12,804 nucleotides of DNA from an uncultured Lachnospiraceae bacterium (GTDB taxonomy: Bacteria > Bacillota > Clostridia > Lachnospirales > Lachnospiraceae): contig CAMPBP010000011.1 in NCBI GenBank assembly GCA_946639085.1, positions 1 to 12,804 on the forward strand. Direction: 5' to 3'. Shown piece by piece: positions 7,321 through 12,804 of this stretch (positions within the stretch are counted from its first letter, which is position 1; each line of letters starts with the position of its first letter). The notes beneath the pieces were generated by a model. The model made no database searches, was not told the origin of the DNA, and worked only from the letters and a program-made list of their open reading frames with translations. The position numbers and the translations under genes are program-made.

Positions 7321-7635
7321 GTGGCAATAAAGAATCTGCTTAAATTAAGAAGGCTGACTGCGGGCATTATGGCATCCATAATGCTTTTTGTCGTAATCTT
7401 TTTTACTTCCTTTATAGCATTGGAGGCGCATCACGACTGTGACTGCGAAGAAGACTGTCCCATATGTGAGGCCATGGCCGTATGTAAGGACGTTCTTCAC
7501 AACATAGGAACTACCGTGTTCTTTGCGGTTGTGGCCGCCACTTTTGTTTCTTTTTCAATACTCAAGGTGTCCGAATATGTCTGCGACCGTTTTCTTTGGA
7601 CCCCTGTGTCTTTGGGAGTTCGTATGAACAATTGA
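7321..7635 (+). CDS. Small two-helix membrane protein with His/Cys loop, leader of the zinc operon
   Basis: 104 residues, GTG start with AAAAGGAG (7306-7313) 7 nt upstream. One hydrophobic helix (about 13-35) is followed by a loop containing HHDCDC (37-42), EEDCPIC (43-49), Cys55 and His60, then a second helix (about 64-83). The two His and several Cys between two helices look like a metal-binding loop, probably outside the membrane. I recall similar small proteins (HDCxxxDCPIC) next to zinc ABC transporters in Clostridia but know no assigned function. Position directly after the promoter and before the zinc-binding lipoprotein suggests a role in zinc capture, sensing or hand-off (inference). 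No enzyme motif is visible. Confidence 0.75.
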   Translation: MAIKNLLKLRRLTAGIMASIMLFVVIFFTSFIALEAHHDCDCEEDCPICEAMAVCKDVLHNIGTTVFFAVVAATFVSFSILKVSEYVCDRFLWTPVSLGVRMNN

Positions 7636-7687
7636 ATCTTTGTTGGGGTAACTTAAAAGATTTGAATTCATACGGAGGATTTTTACA

Positions 7688-8680
7688 TTGAAAAAAATAT
7701 TGGTTATAATGATTGCGGTGATGTTCGCTGCGATCGGTCTTTCAGCTTGCGGCAAGGAAGAAAAGGCAAACATTGCCGGGGGCGATTCTTTAAGTATAGT
7801 TACAACTGTTTTCCCCGAATACGATTGGGTTATGAATATACTCGGTGATAATCCCGCAAATGCGGATGTCACGTTACTTTTGGACAACGGTGTGGATCTT
7901 CACAGCTACAATCCCACCGCTCAGGATATCATAAAGGTTTCTTCCTGCGACATGTTCATCTATGTCGGGGGCGAATCCGACAAATGGGTTGATGATGCGT
8001 TAAAAGAAGCAGTCAATCCCGATATGGTGGTAATAAACCTTCTGGACGTCCTTGGGGACAGTGTTAAGGAAGAAGAAGTAGTCGAAGGTATGGAAGCCGA
8101 GGAAGAAGAGGAAGAAGAAGGAGAAGAAGGCGAAGAAGAAGTTGAGTACGATGAGCACGTTTGGCTCTCTTTAAGAAATGCTTCCAAACTTGTTGAAGCC
8201 ATCGAGGAAGGTCTTGAAACCATCGACCCTTCCAACGCATCCGCATATAAGAGCAACCTTTCTTCGTACAAGGATACTTTGAGCGCTCTTGACGAGAAGT
8301 ACAAAGAAGCCGTTTCGGAGGGCACCAAGGATACCCTTCTTTTTGCGGACAGATTTCCTTTCAGATATCTTGTGGATGATTACGGTTTGAATTATTATGC
8401 GGCTTTTGTGGGATGTTCCGCAGAGACCGAAGCAAGCTTTGAAACGGTTTTGTTCCTTGCAAATAAAGTCGATGAACTTTCCCTTCACACCGTACTTACG
8501 ATAGAAGGAAAGGATCACAAGATTGCCGATACGGTGATCTCAAGCACCGAGAGCAAAGATCAGAAGACAGCAACAATGGATTCCATGCAGTCTTGTACGT
8601 CACAGGATGTTAAAAACGGTGTAACGTATGTTAAGATAATGGAAGACAATCTCGAAGTGTTAAGAGAAGCATTGAGATAA
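7688..8680 (+). CDS. znuA: Zinc ABC transporter substrate-binding lipoprotein (ZnuA/AdcA type)
   Basis: 330 residues from a TTG start with GGAGG (7674-7678) 9 nt upstream. The lipoprotein signal ends in lipobox LSAC, with Cys21 anchored in the membrane. Cluster 9 (metal) binding-protein features: His72 in VDLHSYNP, His157 in DEHVW, a DRFPFRYLVDDYGL block (221-234) where classical ZnuA has a His-containing motif, and a late IEGKDHKIA / MEDNLEVLREAL region. Role: binds Zn(II) (Mn(II) less likely) outside the cell and hands it to the permease. The loop before the second His, usually His-rich in ZnuA, is a run of Glu (about 128-155) with almost no His. The third ligand appears to be Asp221 rather than His. 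First of the three transporter subunits in the operon. Confidence 0.9.
   Translation: MKKILVIMIAVMFAAIGLSACGKEEKANIAGGDSLSIVTTVFPEYDWVMNILGDNPANADVTLLLDNGVDLHSYNPTAQDIIKVSSCDMFIYVGGESDKWVDDALKEAVNPDMVVINLLDVLGDSVKEEEVVEGMEAEEEEEEEGEEGEEEVEYDEHVWLSLRNASKLVEAIEEGLETIDPSNASAYKSNLSSYKDTLSALDEKYKEAVSEGTKDTLLFADRFPFRYLVDDYGLNYYAAFVGCSAETEASFETVLFLANKVDELSLHTVLTIEGKDHKIADTVISSTESKDQKTATMDSMQSCTSQDVKNGVTYVKIMEDNLEVLREALR
8099..8141 (+). repeat. GAA-rich purine tract encoding the poly-Glu loop of the zinc-binding protein
   Basis: 32 uninterrupted purines (8099-8130), one C, then ten more purines, built from GAA, GAG and GGA/GGC codons. Imperfect trinucleotide repeats can gain or lose in-frame units by slippage, so loop length may vary between strains. 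Confidence 0.6.
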
Positions 8681-8685
8681 TGTGT

Positions 8686-8718
8686 CGGCCGTCTCCGGGG
8701 CTTTCCCGGAGACGACCG
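8686..8718 (+). other. Strong intergenic hairpin between znuA and the ABC ATPase gene
   Basis: GTCTCCGGG (8691-8699) pairs with CCCGGAGAC (8705-8713) around a 5-nt loop. The stem extends outward by a C-G pair, one mismatch and CGG/CCG, giving about 13 pairs. No T-run follows, so it is not a standard terminator. It probably stabilises the 3' end of the binding-protein message or allows partial attenuation, making more binding protein than permease. Confidence 0.7.
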
Positions 8719-8737
8719 TTACTTTACGGAGGATGAA

Positions 8738-9445
8738 ATGTCACTTATTAAAGTAAGCGATCTGTCGCTGGGCTACGATTCAAAAGTAGTTGCGAAAGAT
8801 CTTAACTTTGAAGTGAATATGGGAGATTATCTTTGCATAGTCGGTGAGAACGGTTCCGGAAAGAGTACTTTAATGAAGACTCTTTTGGGACTTAAGAAAC
8901 CCCTCGGAGGAACGATTGAATTCGGTGACGGATTAAAAAGCACTGATATCGGATACCTTCCCCAGCAAAGTGTAGTACAAAAAGACTTTCCGGCATCGGT
9001 TTATGAGATAGTGATCTCGGGCCTTTGCAAAGGGTTTTCGAAGTCTTTCTTTTATTCAAAAGAAGATAAAAAGACTGTGGAGCGCACATTGGAAAGACTC
9101 GGCATTGCTTCTTTGAAACGCCGTTGCTACAGAGAATTGTCCGGAGGACAGCAGCAACGTGTTCTTTTGGCCAGAGCTTTGTGCGCAACCGAAAAGTTAA
9201 TACTTTTGGATGAACCTGTAGCAGGTCTCGATCCCGTAGCCACTAAAGAAATGTATGATACCATACAGGATCTCAATAAAGACGGAGTTACCGTTATCAT
9301 GATCTCTCATGATATAGCGGCAGCCGTCAAATATGCGACAAACATTCTTCACATGGGTGACGACAACGTATTTTCTACCAAGGAAGAGTATTTAAACAGT
9401 GAACTCGGCAGAAGCTTCGCTCAGTCAACCCCTTCGGAGGAATAA
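8738..9445 (+). CDS. znuC: Zinc ABC transporter ATP-binding protein
   Basis: 235 residues; ATG with GGAGG (8728-8732) 5 nt upstream. All ABC ATPase motifs are intact: Walker A GENGSGKST (36-44), Q-loop Gln76 in YLPQQ, signature LSGGQQQ (134-140), Walker B LILLDEP (154-160) with catalytic Glu159, D-loop AGLDP, H-loop His191. It is of usual length for the metal-type (ZnuC/MntB-like) ATPases and powers import through the membrane subunit encoded 4 nt downstream. The partner substrate-binding protein points to zinc, but manganese cannot be excluded. Confidence 0.93.
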   Translation: MSLIKVSDLSLGYDSKVVAKDLNFEVNMGDYLCIVGENGSGKSTLMKTLLGLKKPLGGTIEFGDGLKSTDIGYLPQQSVVQKDFPASVYEIVISGLCKGFSKSFFYSKEDKKTVERTLERLGIASLKRRCYRELSGGQQQRVLLARALCATEKLILLDEPVAGLDPVATKEMYDTIQDLNKDGVTVIMISHDIAAAVKYATNILHMGDDNVFSTKEEYLNSELGRSFAQSTPSEE

Positions 9446-9449
9446 ACAG

Positions 9450-10289
9450 ATGGATAAGCTTTCTTTATACCTGCAGTATCCGATGGTAAGATATGCCTTC
9501 ATAGTAGGCATTCTGATAGCACTTTGCTCGTCGCTTCTTGGCGTAACGCTGGTGCTTAAGCGTTTTTCTTTCATCGGTGACGGCCTTTCCCACGTCGCTT
9601 TCGGCGCGATGGCCATAGCTGCGGTACTAAATCTTACAAATGAAACGTTGATAGTGCTTCCCGTTACCATCATAAGCGCGATATTGTTGCTTCGTACCGG
9701 CGCCAACACAAAGGTAAAGGGGGATGCCGCAATCGCGATGATCTCGGTTGGAGCGCTTGCCTTCGGTTATCTTTTGATGAACATTTTTTCCACTTCGTCA
9801 AATCTCACCGGCGACGTGTGCTCGACACTTTTCGGTTCCCTTTCGATACTTACGCTCACAAAGTCGGAAGTTATACTTTGTATCGTATTGTCGATAGCGG
9901 TACTGATCATTTTTATATTATTTTACAATAAGATCTTTTCCGTTACTTTTGACGAAGATTTTGCCAAGGCGACAGGCACCCCCGTGGAAGGCTACAACCT
10001 TCTCATAGCTGTGGTGATCGCCGTTATAATAGTACTTGCAATGAACCTGGTAGGTTCGCTTCTCATTTCCGCGCTGGTGATATTCCCTGCGCTTTCGGCG
10101 ATGAGACTGTTTAAGAGTTTTAAATCGGTTACGATTTTTTCCGCCGTTTTATCGGTGGTCTGCGCTTTTTCGGGATTGCTCATCTCGATACTTGCCGGCA
10201 CTCCCACAGGCTCAACGATCGTTGCCGTTGACGTTTTGGCTTTCTTTGTCTGCTGTATCGGCGGATTGTTTAAAGGTGCAAAGGGATGA
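9450..10289 (+). CDS. znuB: Zinc ABC transporter permease (ZnuB family)
   Basis: 279 residues from the ATG at 9450, chosen because GGAGG (9436-9440) is 9 nt upstream and it starts just after the ATPase stop; an earlier in-frame ATG at 9399 would overlap that gene without a ribosome site. About eight membrane helices. The metal-permease family signature FIGDGLSHVAFGA (41-53) is present, as are FDEDFAKATGTP (167-178), GSLLISALVIFPALSA (202-217) and PTGSTI (252-257). Forms the membrane channel of the importer with the ATPase. The last codons overlap the start of the following lipoprotein gene (ATGA). Confidence 0.93.
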   Translation: MDKLSLYLQYPMVRYAFIVGILIALCSSLLGVTLVLKRFSFIGDGLSHVAFGAMAIAAVLNLTNETLIVLPVTIISAILLLRTGANTKVKGDAAIAMISVGALAFGYLLMNIFSTSSNLTGDVCSTLFGSLSILTLTKSEVILCIVLSIAVLIIFILFYNKIFSVTFDEDFAKATGTPVEGYNLLIAVVIAVIIVLAMNLVGSLLISALVIFPALSAMRLFKSFKSVTIFSAVLSVVCAFSGLLISILAGTPTGSTIVAVDVLAFFVCCIGGLFKGAKG

Positions 10290-10789
10290 AGAAAAAACTT
10301 AGCTTAATTTCAGCATGCGTGCTGTGTGCCATGTGCCTATGCGCATGCGATAACGGGGAGAGGACCGCAAAAACCGTAACTTCAATCGGAATAGAGACAA
10401 CATCGGATGATACGGACGATGTTTCGGTGACGGGAGAACCCGATCCGGATGTGGACGTCGATCTTACGGTAATGAGTGCAACTATGGTTTATTCCGTGGT
10501 TTACGACATGGTTACCGAGCCTTCTTCTTACGAAGGCAAGATGATCAAGATGGACGGATTATTTGACGTTTACACGGACGAGAGAACCGGGAAAAATTAT
10601 TATGCATGCATAATACAGGATGCGACGAAATGCTGCTCCAGCGGTATCGAGTTTGAACTTGAAGAAGAACGCATTTACCCCGATGAATATCCGGATAACG
10701 GTTCGTTCATTACCGTAAGCGGTGTATTTGAAACATACGAAGAAGACGGAATATTGTATTGCACGTTAAGAAACGCAAAAATGATGTAG
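10286..10789 (+). CDS. Lipoprotein with CC motif, accessory of the zinc operon
   Basis: 167 residues. Its ATG overlaps the permease stop by 4 nt, so translation is coupled. A Cys-rich signal peptide ends in lipobox LCAC (Cys21), followed by an acidic Thr/Asp-rich linker (about 30-62). The folded part (about 65-167) has an alternating strand pattern with a motif YYACIIQDATKCCSSGIEF (105-123; Cys108, Cys116-117) and a FITVSGVFETYEE strand pair (141-153), suggestive of a small OB-like beta domain. Similar CC-containing strands occur in zinc-linked DUF1980/TIGR03943 proteins as I recall them, but this is a resemblance, not an assignment. Likely an outer-face metal or disulphide-linked accessory of zinc uptake. 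Confidence 0.75.
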   Translation: MKKKLSLISACVLCAMCLCACDNGERTAKTVTSIGIETTSDDTDDVSVTGEPDPDVDVDLTVMSATMVYSVVYDMVTEPSSYEGKMIKMDGLFDVYTDERTGKNYYACIIQDATKCCSSGIEFELEEERIYPDEYPDNGSFITVSGVFETYEEDGILYCTLRNAKMM

Positions 10790-10816
10790 ATCGTTTCTTT
10801 AAAGAAAGAGGTTGTT

Positions 10817-11302
10817 ATGATAGGACTTATCGTGGCTTACACCAAAAACAGAGTTATCGGTAACAAAGGTGCCATTCCCTGGAGGATAAAGGGCGAGCAG
10901 AGAAGATTTAGGGAGCTTACCACCGGCAATGTCGTTATCATGGGAAGAAAGTCCTACGAGGAGATCGGAAGACCGCTTCCGAACCGTTTTACCATAGTCG
11001 TATCAAAAACGGCGAATTTTGAAGCGGAGAACTGTGTGACGGTGCCTACGCTTAACGATGCGATCGAATATGCAAAGAAAAACCGCCCCGACGAGAACAT
11101 CTATTTATCGGGTGGAGCGGGAATCTACAAAGAGGGTCTTCCTCTTGCGGAGAAACTTTTCATAACCGAAGTTGACGCAGTTATCGAAGGAGACACGTTC
11201 TTTCCCGAGTTTGATGAGAGCAAGTACGAAAAAACGGTAGACGAAGAGGTTGACGGTGAGATACCGTATGCGTATGTAACATATACGAAAAAAGAGGATT
11301 AA
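10817..11302 (+). CDS. folA: Dihydrofolate reductase
   Basis: 161 residues, usual length. Motifs: VIGNKGAIPW (13-22), Phe31, MGRKSYEEIGRPLP (42-55), SGGAGIY (98-104), ITEVD (116-120) and GDTFFPEFD (125-133), all DHFR landmarks for NADPH and folate binding. It reduces dihydrofolate to tetrahydrofolate with NADPH. Oddity: the acidic active-site residue (Asp27 in E. coli) is Glu27 here, in a GEQ sequence, as in vertebrate enzymes. No thymidylate synthase gene is next to it. The gene follows the zinc lipoprotein by 27 nt with AGAGG upstream; that gap contains the palindrome TTTCTTTAAAGAAA (10794-10807). Whether it shares the zinc transcript is not clear. Confidence 0.93.
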   Translation: MIGLIVAYTKNRVIGNKGAIPWRIKGEQRRFRELTTGNVVIMGRKSYEEIGRPLPNRFTIVVSKTANFEAENCVTVPTLNDAIEYAKKNRPDENIYLSGGAGIYKEGLPLAEKLFITEVDAVIEGDTFFPEFDESKYEKTVDEEVDGEIPYAYVTYTKKED

Positions 11303-11309
11303 GATCGGT

Positions 11310-11813
11310 ATGCATAACGAACTTACAAGAAAAGACATCGAAGATATGGAAGCCGAGATCGAACATCGCAAAGTCGTTGTTCGTAAGGAACTTCTGGAAC
11401 ATGTAAAAGAAGCCAGGTCGCTGGGAGATTTAAGCGAGAACTTTGAATATTATGCGGCAAAGAAAGAAAAGAATAAGAACGAGAGCCGTATAAGATATCT
11501 TGAAAGAATGATAAGGACCGCAACGATACTGGACGACGATTCAAAAGACGATGAAGTCGGTATCAACAAGACCATAACGGTTTATGTTGAAGAGGACGAT
11601 GTGGAAGAAGAGTACAAGATCGTTACCACAGTAAGAGAAGATTCACTTAACGGCCTTGTTTCAAACGAATCACCTATGGGAAAAGCACTTCTTGGCCACA
11701 AAGTCGGAGACAGAGTGTTTATCGAAGTTAACAAGGACTACGGTTATTACGTGGTTATAAGAAAGATAGACAATACTACCGTGGATGATGCGGGAATGCT
11801 GAGGGATTATTGA
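11310..11813 (+). CDS. GreA/GreB-family transcription elongation factor
   Basis: 167 residues, near the 158 of GreA. N-terminal charged coiled coil (about 5-75) with the tip GDLSENFEYYAAK (39-51) holding Asp40 and Glu43, equivalent to the catalytic acidic pair of GreA that stimulates RNA cleavage in backtracked RNA polymerase. C-terminal FKBP-like domain (about 85-155) with SPMGKALLGHKVGD (121-134). Start at 11310, 7 nt after folA; the nearest Shine-Dalgarno-like GAGG (11294-11297) is 12 nt away, so translation may depend on coupling to folA. It could be a second Gre-family paralogue rather than the main GreA, which cannot be told from one locus. Confidence 0.88.
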   Translation: MHNELTRKDIEDMEAEIEHRKVVVRKELLEHVKEARSLGDLSENFEYYAAKKEKNKNESRIRYLERMIRTATILDDDSKDDEVGINKTITVYVEEDDVEEEYKIVTTVREDSLNGLVSNESPMGKALLGHKVGDRVFIEVNKDYGYYVVIRKIDNTTVDDAGMLRDY

Positions 11814-12804
11814 TGAACAATATTAACGTGACGACAAAGGTGCCCACGTCAAAGAGCGTGCTTGCGCGCCTTATGATACTGGGAGCGCTTTCGAATGAGA
11901 AATGTGCTTTTGACAACGTATCGATGTCCAAAGACTCCGAAAACCTTTTATCGGTATTAAAAGATCTCGGTTTTTCCGTATCTTTCAATCAGGGAACAGG
12001 GAGACTTAAGATACAAGGTAACGGAGGCTTGATTCCCAAAAAGGAAGCAAGCGTTTATGTGGGAAATGCCGGGACTGCGGCAAGATTTTCCGTTGCGATG
12101 CTTGCACTCTCCGACGGCGAATATATGCTAAACGCCTCTCATGAGATGTCCCTTCGCCCCATGAAAGGCATTCTGGATACGTTAAGAAGTGCGGGCGCCA
12201 TAATCGTCTGTACGGAGAAGGAAGATCATTTCCCGCTCATCATAAAGGGAAAAAGACCTGCGGAGCCTCTTAAACTTAAGGTCGATGTATCCGAGAGCAC
12301 TCAGTTTGCAAGCGGACTCATGCTGATGCAGGGATGCCTTCCCGAAGGCTCTGTTATAGAGGGAGTTAACGAAAACAGAAACTCATACATAAAGTTGACC
12401 GAGGCAGTCATAAAGAACTTCATGCCCCGTATGAATGCCGAAGGAGACATTTCGTCCGCAGCATATTGTTACGCAGCGGCAATGCTTACCGGGGGAAAAG
12501 TTACGGTCATGAACGCCACCCTTAATTCCGCACAGCCCGATATAAAGTTCTTAAAGCTTTTGCAAAGTTTCGGAGGAGAGTTTACCGAAGATGAAAGAGG
12601 TTTAACTCTTACTTGTGAACGTCCGATAGTGGGAGCGGAAGGAGATCTTACGATAGATATGTCCGATTTCTCCGACCAGTCCATGACCATGGCGGTTTTG
12701 GCCTCAGTCAGAAAAGGAACTACCACGATAAAAAATATCGGCCACATCCGTAAACAGGAATGTGACCGTATAGCGGCTCTTAAAGAGAATTTTGATGAGA
12801 TCGG
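11813..12804 (+). CDS. aroA: 3-phosphoshikimate 1-carboxyvinyltransferase (EPSP synthase), 3'-partial
   Basis: 330 codons visible, then the window ends (family about 420-430). The ATG overlaps the stop of the Gre-type gene (TGATG). Motifs: PTSKS with Lys14 (11-15), GNAGTAAR (84-91), LRPM with Arg115, STQF with Gln164, GDISSAAY (211-218), catalytic Asp288 in SDQSMTMA, and QECDRI with Glu316 and Arg319. It joins PEP to shikimate-3-phosphate in the chorismate pathway. GNAGTAAR rather than the E. coli type suggests a class II-like enzyme (family knowledge). Oddity: the position normally Lys or His in the K-E-[ST/C]-D-R motif is Gln315. No other aro gene is visible. Confidence 0.92.
   Translation, partial: MNNINVTTKVPTSKSVLARLMILGALSNEKCAFDNVSMSKDSENLLSVLKDLGFSVSFNQGTGRLKIQGNGGLIPKKEASVYVGNAGTAARFSVAMLALSDGEYMLNASHEMSLRPMKGILDTLRSAGAIIVCTEKEDHFPLIIKGKRPAEPLKLKVDVSESTQFASGLMLMQGCLPEGSVIEGVNENRNSYIKLTEAVIKNFMPRMNAEGDISSAAYCYAAAMLTGGKVTVMNATLNSAQPDIKFLKLLQSFGGEFTEDERGLTLTCERPIVGAEGDLTIDMSDFSDQSMTMAVLASVRKGTTTIKNIGHIRKQECDRIAALKENFDEI

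Noticed and set aside
8099..8141. Purine tract as a CRISPR or tandem repeat array
   Set aside because: It is an imperfect in-frame codon run within a gene, with no spacers or repeat units of array size.
7960..8328. Minus-strand frames opposite the Glu-rich tract
   Set aside because: Their Ser- or Leu-runs are just the complement of GAA/GAG codons.
9399..9449. Upstream ATG at 9399 for the permease
   Set aside because: It overlaps the ATPase gene and lacks a Shine-Dalgarno; the ATG at 9450 has GGAGG 9 nt upstream.
10759..10787. Possible folA promoter (TTGCAC with a weak -10)
   Set aside because: The -10 match is poor at the correct spacing, so it does not rise above chance.

Overview
The window reads as chromosomal DNA of a Gram-positive anaerobe of the Clostridia, most likely a Lachnospiraceae relative. 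This is inferred from protein style (a DUF6472-like small Cys-rich protein, a Clostridia-type zinc ABC operon, a lipoprotein with a CC motif), strong AGGAGG-type ribosome sites, compact operons and moderate GC. No species call is possible from the sequence alone. There is no phage, IS element, CRISPR array, tRNA or rRNA, and no gene-free stretch longer than about 155 bases.

Left part (1-2779, plus strand): the 3' part of a PlsC-type acyltransferase with an added zinc ribbon and a possible PH-like tail. It overlaps a GltS-family sodium/glutamate-type symporter, which is followed by a hairpin, a 60-residue Cys-rich DUF6472-like protein and a hairpin terminator usable from both strands. Convergent to these (2799-5318, minus strand) is a Cu(I) P1B-ATPase with one heavy-metal-associated (HMA) domain at each end. 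The C-terminal HMA domain begins with a Met preceded by a near-perfect Shine-Dalgarno at ideal spacing, so the gene probably also yields a free 67-residue CopZ-like copper chaperone by internal initiation. This is the most interesting observation in the window.

Middle (5319-7240): a 152-bp divergent region carries a candidate copA promoter with two GCAAnnTTGC dyads, and a third dyad just ahead of the plus-strand gene. That gene encodes a membrane HD-GYP protein (predicted cyclic-di-GMP phosphodiesterase) with an ECF S-component-like membrane domain and a HAMP-like linker; it ends at a strong terminator.

Zinc operon (7265-10789): a consensus-like promoter drives a small His/Cys membrane protein, a ZnuA/AdcA-type zinc-binding lipoprotein with a Glu-rich instead of His-rich loop, an intergenic hairpin, the ABC ATPase, the permease and a second lipoprotein with a CC motif. 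Together these form a zinc (possibly manganese) importer with two poorly known accessory proteins.

Right part (10817-12804): dihydrofolate reductase (Glu27 in place of the usual bacterial Asp), a GreA/GreB-family transcript cleavage factor, and the first 330 codons of an EPSP synthase (AroA). They are tightly packed (7-nt gap, then 1-nt overlap) and probably co-transcribed; AroA runs off the right edge.
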